Positions 40,986-49,636 of a stretch of 64,000 bases of DNA are shown here, one piece after another. Position 1 is the first letter of the stretch; the number at the start of each line of letters is the position of its first letter. Origin of the DNA: Gaiellasilicea sp963806955. Its GTDB lineage: Bacteria > Actinomycetota > Thermoleophilia > Gaiellales > Gaiellaceae. Under the pieces are notes generated by a model. It did not search any database. It saw only the letters and a list, made by a program, of their open reading frames with translations, and was not told the origin of the DNA. Location: contig CAWDZG010000002.1 of assembly GCA_963806955.1 (NCBI GenBank), positions 868,001 to 932,000 of the forward strand, written 5' to 3'. Both the position numbers and the translations under genes were made by a program.

Positions 40986-41875
40986 AGATCCTCGTCACCG
41001 GCGGAACCGGGTTCGTCGGGCCGGCGATCGTGCGCGCGCTCGCGGTCGCGGGCCATTCGGTGCGCGTGCTGGAACGCGACCCCGGTCGAGGCACCGGCGT
41101 GCCGCAGCACGAATCCGTGCAGGGCGACATGACCGAGCCGGAGTCGCTGCGCCGGGCCGTCGACGGCGTCGACGCGATCGTCCATCTCGTCGCCATCCTC
41201 ACCGGCAAGCCCGACGACTTCGAACGGGTGATGGAACAGGGGACGCGTGACCTCGTCGCCTGCGCCAAGGACGCCGGGGTGAAGCGCTTCGTCCTCATGT
41301 CCGCGCTCGGGACGACAGCGGAGACGAAGGACCTCGTTCCGTACTACGGGGCGAAGTGGTCGATGGAGCAGACGGTGAAGAGCTCCGGGCTCGAGCACGT
41401 GATCTTCCGGCCGAGCTTCGTCTTCGGTCGAGGCGGCGGTGCGCTGCAGCAGTTCTCGCGGATCGCGAAGCTGGCGCCGGTGACCCCGATCGTCGGTCCC
41501 GGCACCCAGCGGATCCAGCCGATCTGGGTCGACGACGTCGCCGCCTACTTCGCCGCAGGTGTCGACCGACCCGAGGCGGCGAACCGGACGTTCGAGCTCG
41601 GCGGCCCGGACATCGTCGACTGGAACGAGTTCTGGTCGCGCCTGAAGCGCTCGCTCGGCGCGCACCGGCTGTCGCTGCACGTCCCGTTCGGGCTGATGCG
41701 CCTGCAGGCTGCGGTGCTCGAGCAGCTGCCGAACCCGCCGGTGACGCGCGACCAGCTGACGATGCTCGAGGCGGGCGACAACGTCGTCACGAACTCCGAC
41801 GCGGTCGACACGTTCGGCCTCCCGCTCGTCCCGCTCGACGAGCAGCTCCGCCGCGCCGCCTCCAAGTCGGACTAG
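40982..41875 (+). CDS. NAD(P)-binding epimerase/NDUFA9-like protein
   Basis: A 297-residue atypical short-chain dehydrogenase. It has VKILVTGGTGFVGPAIVRAL at the N-terminus, DAIVHLVAILTG, VKRFVLMSALGTT, YYGAKWSMEQTVKSSGLEHVIFRPSFVFG, then QPIWVDDVAAYFAAGV. The tyrosine and lysine of the active site are in YYGAKW. It resembles the complex-I-associated NDUFA9/UDP-sugar epimerase group; the substrate is unknown. It is coupled to dcd by a four-base overlap, without an obvious functional link. Confidence 0.88.
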   Translation: MKILVTGGTGFVGPAIVRALAVAGHSVRVLERDPGRGTGVPQHESVQGDMTEPESLRRAVDGVDAIVHLVAILTGKPDDFERVMEQGTRDLVACAKDAGVKRFVLMSALGTTAETKDLVPYYGAKWSMEQTVKSSGLEHVIFRPSFVFGRGGGALQQFSRIAKLAPVTPIVGPGTQRIQPIWVDDVAAYFAAGVDRPEAANRTFELGGPDIVDWNEFWSRLKRSLGAHRLSLHVPFGLMRLQAAVLEQLPNPPVTRDQLTMLEAGDNVVTNSDAVDTFGLPLVPLDEQLRRAASKSD

Positions 41876-41897
41876 CCCTGTCCCGCCACGCCGCTTT

Positions 41898-41969
41898 CGG
41901 ACACGACGGGGTCTGACCCCGGCGGCCGCCCCGATCGTCCGTTGCGGACACGACGGGGTCTGACCCCGG
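41898..41969. repeat. Two direct copies of a GGGGTCTGACCCC repeat
   Basis: A 25-bp unit beginning CGGACACGACGGGGTCTGAC occurs at 41898-41922 and 41945-41969, 47 bp apart. Each has the same palindromic core as the element at 18918-18952. They sit just after the epimerase gene and before a strong hairpin. Recurring cores of this type are usual for REP elements. Confidence 0.75.
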
Positions 41970-41985
41970 CTTTGGCGGGAACGAC

Positions 41986-42009
41986 GAGGGGCCGCTCACG
42001 CGGCCCCTC
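41986..42009. terminator. Strong hairpin between convergent transcripts
   Basis: GAGGGGCCGC at 41986-41995 pairs perfectly with GCGGCCCCTC at 42000-42009 around a four-base loop, and flanking AACGA/TCGTT can extend the stem. It can end transcription from both the epimerase gene and the suf/Rieske operon. No T-run is present. Confidence 0.6.
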
Positions 42010-42234
42010 GATCGTTCGGTACCAGCCTGGATTGGCAGAGACGCTTCCTGCCGAAGCGGCGCGTTGTCGGCGTCCCGAAGGACACGTTCCGCGAGCCCCC
42101 TACGCTGGCTAGACGATTCCCCTTGCGAGTCCGGGGGGCACGTCCCTACCGGCTGGCACCTCCACTGCCCGTACTGGAAATCTCCACTGCCGGACCACCT
42201 CCTTTCCGCGGATAGCCGGAATGTAGCAGGCCGG
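42010..42234 (-). other. Gap downstream of the Rieske gene with a strong ribosome site and tiny open frames
   Basis: This part of the ~360-base gene-free stretch holds, on the minus strand, an AAAGGAGG site at 42205-42198. Starting from GTG at 42198 a 29-codon frame runs to a TAG at 42109 (middle part FPVRAVEVPAGRDVPPG). Starting from GTG at 42187, well spaced from the site, a 13-codon frame ends at 42146. Further on, a second 29-codon Arg-rich frame starting with GTG near 42085 ends with TGA inside the terminator hairpin. None is a recognised gene. They may be small proteins of the suf transcript, a leader-like RNA, or chance. Confidence 0.3.
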
Positions 42235-42549
42235 CTAGACGTCGACCTTGACCCAGCCCGCCTCGACGCGAACCGGGTAGGTGTCGACGGGCTCGTAGGC
42301 CGGCAGCGTCAGCGCCCGGCCGCTGGCGATGTCGAAGCGGGCGCCGTGCCGCGGGCAGATCGCGATGCAGGTGTCTTCCTCCCACTCGCCCTCGCACAGC
42401 GGCCCGTCGTCGTGGGAGCAGCGATCCTCGAGCGCGTAGAGGCTGCCGCCGCAGTTGTAGACGCCGATCGCGATCGGTCCCGACCAGACGATCTTGACGT
42501 GGCCTGGCGGCAGCTCCTCGACCGGACAGACGTCGACCGTGACCGCCAC
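42235..42549 (-). CDS. Rieske [2Fe-2S] ferredoxin-type protein
   Basis: A 104-residue small Rieske protein: VDVCPVEELPPGHVKIVW, then the cluster ligands in LEDRCSHDDGPL and ICPRHGARFD (C-x-H and C-x2-H), then SGRALTLPAYEPVDTYPVRV. The fold is of the dioxygenase-ferredoxin (NirD-like) type. The start GTG overlaps the sufU stop by one base (TAGTG). Its place inside the suf operon suggests electron supply or cluster handling during Fe-S assembly. Confidence 0.93.
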   Translation of the reverse strand: MAVTVDVCPVEELPPGHVKIVWSGPIAIGVYNCGGSLYALEDRCSHDDGPLCEGEWEEDTCIAICPRHGARFDIASGRALTLPAYEPVDTYPVRVEAGWVKVDV

Positions 42550-42977
42550 TAAGCGATCGTCAGATCGTCGCCCTGCGTCCACTCGTCGGGGAGGGGTGTC
42601 CCCTTCGCCTTGTGCAGCGCGACCTTGAGGACGCCGAGCCCGAGGATGGCGCACTTGAGACGGACGGGCGTGAGCGGGATCCCGATCTCCTCGAGCAGCT
42701 CCTCCTTCGCCATCGCCGCGACCTCGCCGGCGTCACGGCCGACGACGAGCTCGGTCAGCATCGAGGTCGCCGCCTGCGAGATCGCGCAGCCGCGGCCCTC
42801 GAAGCCGACGTCCGCGATCGTGTCGCCGTCGAAGCGGAGCGAGACCGTGACCTCGTCGCCGCAGAGCGGGTTCTGCCCCTCGGCCTGCGCGTCGGGCGCG
42901 TCGAGGAGCCCGTGCCCGCGCGGGTTCTTGTAGTGGTCGAGGATGACCTCGCGGTACAGCTGGTCGAACTCGGACAT
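42549..42977 (-). CDS. sufU: SufU iron-sulfur assembly protein
   Basis: 142 residues, an IscU-fold zinc-dependent sulfur acceptor for SufS. MSEFDQLYREVILDHYKNPRGHG at the N-terminus, cysteines in NPLCGDEV, GFEGRGCAISQAATSML and VRLKCAIL, and an aspartate next to the first cysteine. The 18-residue insertion between the second and third ligand regions (VVGRDAGEVAAMAKEELLEE) is typical of SufU rather than IscU. It overlaps sufS (TGATG). Confidence 0.95.
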   Translation of the reverse strand: MSEFDQLYREVILDHYKNPRGHGLLDAPDAQAEGQNPLCGDEVTVSLRFDGDTIADVGFEGRGCAISQAATSMLTELVVGRDAGEVAAMAKEELLEEIGIPLTPVRLKCAILGLGVLKVALHKAKGTPLPDEWTQGDDLTIA

Positions 42978-44221
42978 CAGCCCAGGTGCGCCTTCACCTT
43001 GTGGAGGCCGTCCACGAGCCGGTCGATCTCCTCCTGGACGGTGTAGAGGTAGAAGCTGGCGCGCGTCGTCGCGGACACGCCGAGCCGCGTCATCAGCGGC
43101 TGCGTGCAGTGGTGCCCGGCCCGGACGGCGACCCCTTCCCAGTCGAGGATCTGGGCAACGTCGTGCGGATGGACGCCGGCGACGTCGAACGAGACGATGC
43201 CGGCGCGCCGGTCGACGGGCGGCCCGAAGACCCGCACCCAGTCGAGCTCGGCAAGCCGGCCGAGCGCGTAGGCGGTGAGCTCGTGCTCGTGCGCCTCGAT
43301 CGCGGCGAGGCCGATCTCGGAGAGATAGTCGATCGCGACCCCGAAGCCGTAGGCCTCCGCGATCGCGGGCGTCCCCGCCTCGAACTTGTAGGGCAGCTCG
43401 TTCCAGCTCGTCCGGTCGAGCGCGACCGAGCGGATCATCTCGCCGCCGAGGTTGAACGGCGACATCTGCTCGAGCAGCTCCGCCTTGCCCCAGAGCGCGC
43501 CGACCCCGGTGGGGCCGCAGAGCTTGTGCGAGGAGAGCGCGAGGAAGTCGCAGCCGAGTGCCTGCACGTCGATCGGCCGGTGCGGTGCGGCCTGCGCCGC
43601 GTCGACGACCATGATCGCGCCCTGCTCGTGCGCCCAGGCGGCGAGCTTCTCGACCGGGTTGATCGTGCCGAGCGAGTTGGAGACGAGGTTGTTCGCGACC
43701 ACCTTCACGTTGCCGGATGCGGCGATGGCGTCGAGCACGTCCAGCTGCAGCTCGCCCGCGTCGTCGATCGGAATGTGCGCAAAGGTCGCGCCCGTGCGGT
43801 TCGCGACGAACTGCCACGGCACGAAGTTCGAGTGATGCTCGAGCTCGGTGATCACGACAACGTCGCCCGGGCCGAGGTTCTCGAGCCCCCACGAGTACGC
43901 GACGAGGTTGATCGCCTCGGTGGCGCTCCGCGTGAAGACGACCTCACGCGTTGCGGGTGCGTTGAGAAAGGCGCGCACCTTCTCCCGCGCGCCCTCGTAG
44001 CCTTCCGTGGCGCGCTCGGCGAGGCGGTAGACGCCGCGATGGACGTTCGCGTAGCGGTGCGAATAGAAGTCGTGCATCGCGTCGAGCACCTGACGCGGCT
44101 TCTGCGTCGAGGCGGCCGAGTCGAGGAACGCGACCGGTTTCCCGTTGACGAGCTCCTCGAGGTACGGGAAGTCGGCGCGGACGCGCTGGACGTCGAGCCC
44201 GGTCGTGGCTGTCGAGGTCAT
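42977..44221 (-). CDS. sufS: Cysteine desulfurase SufS
   Basis: 414-residue class II PLP enzyme that removes sulfur from cysteine for Fe-S cluster assembly. Motifs: YLDxA-like FLDSAASTQKPRQVLDAM, RSATEAINLVAYSWG, ITELEHHSNFVPWQ, VDAAQAAPHRPIDVQALGCDF, the PLP lysine in ALSSHKLCGPTGVG, and the persulfide cysteine in VRAGHHCTQPLMTRLG. The start ATG at 44221 is favoured over GTG at 44224 because a TACCAT box ends six bases before it. First gene of sufS-sufU-Rieske. Confidence 0.96.
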   Translation of the reverse strand: MTSTATTGLDVQRVRADFPYLEELVNGKPVAFLDSAASTQKPRQVLDAMHDFYSHRYANVHRGVYRLAERATEGYEGAREKVRAFLNAPATREVVFTRSATEAINLVAYSWGLENLGPGDVVVITELEHHSNFVPWQFVANRTGATFAHIPIDDAGELQLDVLDAIAASGNVKVVANNLVSNSLGTINPVEKLAAWAHEQGAIMVVDAAQAAPHRPIDVQALGCDFLALSSHKLCGPTGVGALWGKAELLEQMSPFNLGGEMIRSVALDRTSWNELPYKFEAGTPAIAEAYGFGVAIDYLSEIGLAAIEAHEHELTAYALGRLAELDWVRVFGPPVDRRAGIVSFDVAGVHPHDVAQILDWEGVAVRAGHHCTQPLMTRLGVSATTRASFYLYTVQEEIDRLVDGLHKVKAHLG

Positions 44222-44227
44222 CACGCC

Positions 44228-44233
44228 ATGGTA
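44228..44233 (-). promoter_or_regulatory. -10 box of sufS within a CTACCATGG motif
   Basis: TACCAT, then GGCGTG and ATG at 44221. The same nine bases CTACCATGG (44234-44226) occur in front of sufC at 62038-62030, suggesting common control of the two suf loci. Confidence 0.55.
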
Positions 44234-44235
44234 GA

Positions 44236-44850
44236 TCAGGCGCGCGGGTCGACCTTGCCGTTGCCCTGCGCCCGCGATGCGATCTCGCGCTCGCTCTCGA
44301 CGGCAACGGCCGCGCCGGCGAGCAGCTCGGCGAGCAGGTGCATCCGCTCACGCTCCGAGGTGAGCTGCAGCAGCCGCTGCTTCAGCTCGGGCGCGAACTC
44401 GAAGCGGCCGGCAAGCTCGAACGAGAGCTGCAGCGCCTCGAGCCGCGGCTCGGGCACTTCGGCGCCGGTGAGCTCGACCAGCCGGTGGAAGAGCTCGAGC
44501 GCCTGCTCGGTATCGGTCGGATCGGCGGCGTCCGGCTCGTCCTCGACTGGCTCGACGACACCCGTCTGGAACGAGCGGCCCTCCGTCAGCTCGAGCAGCC
44601 GGAAGCGCTCGCCACCTTCGATCACGACGTTCAGCCGGCCGTCCTCGAAGCGCTCGAGCACCTCGGTCACGGCGGCGCGGGTTCCCACCTGGCGCAGGCC
44701 CTCCTCGTCGGCGTAGACGAGGCCGAACTCGCGCTCCTCGGTGAGGCACTCGCCGATCAGCTCCTGGTAGCGGTCCTCGAAGATGTGCAACGGGATCTGC
44801 TCGCTGGGCAGGAGGACGATCCCGAGCGGGAAGATGCCGAGCTCGCTCAT
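44236..44850 (-). CDS. LON N-terminal-domain protein
   Basis: A 204-residue protein made of a Lon substrate-binding (PUA-like) domain without the ATPase or protease parts. It has LGIFPLGIVLLPSEQIPLHIFEDRY near the N-terminus, EEREFGLVYADEEGLRQVGTRAAV, FEDGRLNVVIEGGERFRLLEL, and a helical C-terminal region (PELKQRLLQLTSERERMHLLAELL). Its role is unknown; cereblon-like or protease-adaptor functions are suggested for relatives. A TAGGCT box ends six bases before the ATG. It lies 15 bases upstream of the sufS start, on the same strand. Confidence 0.92.
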   Translation of the reverse strand: MSELGIFPLGIVLLPSEQIPLHIFEDRYQELIGECLTEEREFGLVYADEEGLRQVGTRAAVTEVLERFEDGRLNVVIEGGERFRLLELTEGRSFQTGVVEPVEDEPDAADPTDTEQALELFHRLVELTGAEVPEPRLEALQLSFELAGRFEFAPELKQRLLQLTSERERMHLLAELLAGAAVAVESEREIASRAQGNGKVDPRA

Positions 44851-44856
44851 GCGCCA

Positions 44857-44862
44857 AGCCTA
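44857..44862 (-). promoter_or_regulatory. -10 box of the LON-domain gene
   Basis: TAGGCT, then TGGCGC and the ATG at 44850: leaderless spacing of six bases. Confidence 0.55.
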
Positions 44863-45498
44863 GACGCGCTCGAAGGCGGCCAGCTGCCACACTCGGCCGC
44901 TGCGCGCTTCCACTTGCTGCAGGCCACCCACGGCGGCTGCAGCGAGCAGCGCGCCCGGCTCGTGCAGGTAGAAGCGATACTCGCGGCCGACCGTGGCGAA
45001 CACGCGATTCAGGAGCCACCCGCCGAGTCGCAGCCAGGGCGCCCGCGCGGGGTAGCTGAAGACCAGGATCCGGCGGGTGTGGCGCGCCGACTCCGCCAGC
45101 AGGTTCGGCCCGTCCGGCGAGCAGCAGACGACGCGGTGGAGCACGACGACGTCGGCAGGCTCGGCGAGCTCCGGCTCCGCCACGAGGTCACCGAGCACGA
45201 ACCGCGACCGGTCCGCGACGCCCTGCTCCAGGGCGAGCTGCTGCGCGGCGGGCTCGTAGGCCGGGGACAACTCGAGCACTGTCGCCGCCGCCGCGCCCGA
45301 GCGCAGGAGCTCGAGCGCGATCGCGCCGAACCCACCACCGACCTCGAGCACGGACTCCCCGCCGGCCGAACGGGCTCGATCCACGAGCCAGCGCGACCCG
45401 TCGTCCAGCCCCTTGCGGCGGTACTGCCGGAGCGCGCGGCGCACCATGCGCTTGCCGAACATCTCGGCGCATCCGTTCGGACCACAGCAACCGGCCAC
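44860..45498 (-). CDS. SAM-dependent methyltransferase with N-terminal Cys motif
   Basis: 212 residues starting VAGCCGPNGCAEMFGKRMVRR; three cysteines in CCGPNGC may bind metal or a cluster. The Rossmann core has SVLEVGGGFGAIALELL (motif I), TVLELSPAYEPAAQQLA and ADVVVLHRVVCCSPDGPNLL, then LVFSYPARAPWLRLG. The substrate is unknown. The N-terminal cysteine motif occurs in a distinct group of actinobacterial methyltransferases. Its stop lies inside the promoter of the LON-domain gene. A TAGGAC box ends six bases before the GTG. Confidence 0.87.
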   Translation of the reverse strand: MAGCCGPNGCAEMFGKRMVRRALRQYRRKGLDDGSRWLVDRARSAGGESVLEVGGGFGAIALELLRSGAAAATVLELSPAYEPAAQQLALEQGVADRSRFVLGDLVAEPELAEPADVVVLHRVVCCSPDGPNLLAESARHTRRILVFSYPARAPWLRLGGWLLNRVFATVGREYRFYLHEPGALLAAAAVGGLQQVEARSGRVWQLAAFERV

Positions 45499-45577
45499 GA
45501 CTGCGTCCTACCCGGTCGGTCTGCGCGGCACACGCGCCTGCCGTTTCCGGCCGCGCAGCCGGTGGAACGCACTGGAG

Positions 45578-46363
45578 ATGGACCGCCGGACACTGCTCGC
45601 ACGGGCCGCGCCCATCCGCGAGGCGTATACGCGGCACGGGCTGGCGACTCATGCCGCCGCGATCGGCTTCCGCGTCCTCGTCGTCCTGCCGGCCGTGCTT
45701 ATGCTCGGAGTCGCGCTGCTGGGCGTCTTCGGCCTCGAGGAGACCTGGCGGGACTCGATCGCGCCGCCGATCCGCGAGAAGCTCGAGCCCGAGGTGTTCC
45801 GCGCGATCGACTTCGTCGTCGAGGAGATCATGGCACAGCAGTCGCTGGCGCTGGTCGCGTTCGCGTCGGCCCTCCTCCTCTGGGAGCTCGTCCGCGGCGT
45901 CCGCGCGGTCACACGCGCGCTGAACTCGATCCACGGCGTCGACGAGCAGCGCCCGTGGCAGCGGCTCGCACTCGTCACGGCCGCCCTCGCGGTCTCGTTC
46001 GGCGTCTGCGTGCTCGCCGCCGTCTTCGTCACCATCGTCGGGGGTCGGCTCGGCCTGCTCGCGTCGATCCTTCGCTGGCCGGTCGCCGTGGCGCTGCTCG
46101 GCCTCGCGGTCGGCCTGCTCGTCCGCTACGCGCCGGCGGAGCGGCCCGATCCGCGCTGGGCAAGCGTCGGCTCGGCGACGATCGTCGGCGGCTGGCTCCT
46201 GCTCTCGCTCGGCTTCGGCATCTGGGTGCGGAACATCGCGAGCTACCAGAGCGCGGCCGGGACGCTGCTCGCGTTCCTCGTCCTGACGACGTACGCGCTC
46301 GCGGTCTCGGCCGTGTTCCTGGTCGGCGTCGAGCTCGACGAGGAGGCCCGGGACGACGACTAG
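45578..46363 (+). CDS. YihY/virulence factor BrkB-family membrane protein
   Basis: 261 residues with six helices. It has THAAAIGFRVLVVLPAVLMLGVALLG, then SLALVAFASALLLWELVRGVRAVTRALNSIHGV (the conserved family block), VTAALAVSFGVCVLAAVFVTI, GWLLLSLGFGIWVRNIASYQSAAGTLLAFLVLTTYAL and VFLVGVELDEEARDDD. Members are inner-membrane proteins of uncertain function (formerly misnamed RNase BN). The gene is divergent from the methyltransferase. Its stop shares CTAG with the convergent MaoC gene. Confidence 0.9.
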   Translation: MDRRTLLARAAPIREAYTRHGLATHAAAIGFRVLVVLPAVLMLGVALLGVFGLEETWRDSIAPPIREKLEPEVFRAIDFVVEEIMAQQSLALVAFASALLLWELVRGVRAVTRALNSIHGVDEQRPWQRLALVTAALAVSFGVCVLAAVFVTIVGGRLGLLASILRWPVAVALLGLAVGLLVRYAPAERPDPRWASVGSATIVGGWLLLSLGFGIWVRNIASYQSAAGTLLAFLVLTTYALAVSAVFLVGVELDEEARDDD

Positions 46364-46809
46364 CCGGGGCGGCGGCCGAAGTGGCCGCGGGAGGTCATCG
46401 ACATCACTGTCACCCCGTCCTGGTTGACCATCTCGCCGCGGATCCGGACGGTGCCGCGATCGGGCCGGCGGTCCGAGGGCGTGACGTCGAGGACGGTCAG
46501 CCGCCCCGCGAGCGTGTCGCCCGGCCGGACCGGGGCGAGCCACCGCAGCTCTTCGACCCCGGGCGAGCCCTGGCTCGCAGCGGTGTCGAGCATCGCGTCG
46601 ACGTAGAGCCGCATCCACATCGAGCCTGTGTGCCAGCCGCTCGCGATCAGGCCGCCGAAGACCGATGCCTTCGCAGCCTCCGGATCGACGTGGAACGCCT
46701 GCGGGTCCCAGCGGCGGGCGAAGTCGACGATCTCGGCCTCGGTCACTGTGACGCTGCCGAGCTCCAGCACCTCGCCGGCGCTGAAGTCCTCGAAGTACCG
46801 CTCCGGCAT
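46360..46809 (-). CDS. MaoC-like hot-dog dehydratase
   Basis: 149 residues: PERYFEDFSAGEVLELGSVTVTEAEIVDFARRWDPQAFH, with the aspartate and histidine of the hydratase 2 motif. FGGLIASGWHTGSMWMRL and RPGDTLAGRLTVLDV follow. It probably hydrates an enoyl-CoA or acts on a similar thioester. A TAGGCT box six bases before the ATG supports this start. Its stop overlaps that of the convergent YihY gene. Confidence 0.92.
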   Translation of the reverse strand: MPERYFEDFSAGEVLELGSVTVTEAEIVDFARRWDPQAFHVDPEAAKASVFGGLIASGWHTGSMWMRLYVDAMLDTAASQGSPGVEELRWLAPVRPGDTLAGRLTVLDVTPSDRRPDRGTVRIRGEMVNQDGVTVMSMTSRGHFGRRPG

Positions 46810-46815
46810 GCGCGC

Positions 46816-46821
46816 AGCCTA
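46816..46821 (-). promoter_or_regulatory. -10 box of the MaoC-like gene
   Basis: TAGGCT, GCGCGC, ATG at 46809: leaderless spacing. Confidence 0.55.
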
Positions 46822-46930
46822 TGGCTATCGTGCCCTTCGTGGAACCCGCAGACGCACCGGTCAGCCGGCGTAGGCTCGACGGAGCCGGCCGGGAGCGAAG
46901 GTGCCGGCTCTGCCGGCGCCGGAGCGGGGC

Positions 46931-48601
<1,671 letters not shown>

Positions 48602-48604
48602 CCG

Positions 48605-49030
48605 CTACCCGCGCAGCACGAGCCTGACCGGCTCGGTCCCGGCAAGCAGCGAACCGTCGAACTCGAGCGGCAACGTCTCCGGCAGGACGAGCCGGTAGCG
48701 GGCGCGCTCCGGCAGCTCGACCTCCAACTCGAACACGCAGACCGTCGGGATCCGCTCGACGCCCCAGTCGATGCTCGGATCGGCGTTCACCGCCGTGCCG
48801 GCGGGCAGCTCGCCCTGGACGAGGAGCTCGCTCGCACCGGCCTCGATCGCGTACTCGGCACCTCGCCGAATCTGCCTGAACGGACGCGCACCGGCGCACT
48901 CGGCGCCCTCCTCGCGGATGTTGTTGTCGGGGACGACGATCTCGACCCGCGACCCGCCCGACCCGTCTCCGCTCCGCAGCGAGCAGCCGGCGAGCGCCGC
49001 CACGAGCACGCACAGGGCGAGGAGCCTCAC
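48605..49030 (-). CDS. Small lipoprotein
   Basis: 141 residues. The signal peptide VRLLALCVLVAALAGCSLRSG has lipobox LAGC, so the mature protein is attached to the membrane at cysteine 16. The rest is beta-rich (VEIVVPDNNIREEGAECAGA, ELLVQGELPAGTAVN, VCVFELEVELPERARYRLVLP) with two further cysteines. The family is not recognised. The start GTG overlaps the stop of the thioredoxin-like lipoprotein gene (GTGA), so the two are co-expressed. Confidence 0.83.
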   Translation of the reverse strand: MRLLALCVLVAALAGCSLRSGDGSGGSRVEIVVPDNNIREEGAECAGARPFRQIRRGAEYAIEAGASELLVQGELPAGTAVNADPSIDWGVERIPTVCVFELEVELPERARYRLVLPETLPLEFDGSLLAGTEPVRLVLRG

Positions 49031-49575
49031 CGCTCGACGAGCTCCGCCAGCGCGGCTGCCAGCTCCTCCGCCGTGGCACCGCCGGGCCAGCCTCGGAGCA
49101 CCCTGCCGCCACGGCTCACGAGCACGACGAGCCCCGGCTCGCGCGCCGCGTAGTTGAGCCAGACCCGCTCGCTCGCGACGGCGACCGGGTGACCGAGATC
49201 CACGTCGGCCGCGTATCCCCGAGCAGCGCCGGCATCGTCGTCCGCAACCACGCCCAGCAGCGCGACGGCACCCTGCTGCCGGTCCACGGCCGCCGCCGCC
49301 TGCCGGTGGAGATCCGCGCAACGGTCGCAGTAGCTCGCCGCGAAGACGAGGACGACCGGGCGGTCGCGCCAGAGCTCGCTCGCACGCAGCGGTGTCCCAT
49401 CGACGAGGACCGCGGGGAAGTCCGGCGCAGCAGGAGCAGACGTGGGGGGACCGGCGAGCTTGACGTCAGCCGGCACCGGCCCGGGCAGGTCGGAGGCGCC
49501 CCCCGCGATGCGGTCGCTGCCGCCGCAGGCGCCGAGACCGAGCACGAGCAGAAAGAGCGAGAGCCGCCGGGTCAT
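49027..49575 (-). CDS. TlpA-like thioredoxin-fold lipoprotein
   Basis: 182 residues. It has a signal peptide with lipobox LGACG, then a linker and a thioredoxin-like domain. RDRPVVLVFAASYCDRCADLHRQAAAAV has the C-x2-C redox pair, followed by VALLGVVADDDAGAARGYAADV and PGLVVLVSRGGRVLRGWPGG. It probably works outside the membrane as a thiol reductase or cytochrome-c/redox helper. A TATCGT box six bases before the ATG supports a leaderless start. It pairs with the following small lipoprotein gene. Confidence 0.9.
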   Translation of the reverse strand: MTRRLSLFLLVLGLGACGGSDRIAGGASDLPGPVPADVKLAGPPTSAPAAPDFPAVLVDGTPLRASELWRDRPVVLVFAASYCDRCADLHRQAAAAVDRQQGAVALLGVVADDDAGAARGYAADVDLGHPVAVASERVWLNYAAREPGLVVLVSRGGRVLRGWPGGATAEELAAALAELVER

Positions 49576-49581
49576 GAGCGC

Positions 49582-49587
49582 ACGATA
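49582..49587 (-). promoter_or_regulatory. -10 box of the TlpA-like gene
   Basis: TATCGT, GCGCTC, ATG at 49575: leaderless spacing. Confidence 0.5.
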
Positions 49588-49636
49588 GGCCGAACGGGGC
49601 GGAGCCTCGCGGCCCCGCCCCGTTCCGGCGCGCTGG

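Noticed and set aside
41898..41969. Start of a CRISPR array
   Set aside because: Only two repeats with one 22-bp spacer, palindromic core shared with an unrelated locus, and no cas genes.
42190..42206. End of a 16S rRNA gene (CACCTCCTTT resembles the anti-Shine-Dalgarno tail)
   Set aside because: Nothing upstream resembles 16S rRNA; on the other strand it is simply a strong ribosome site.
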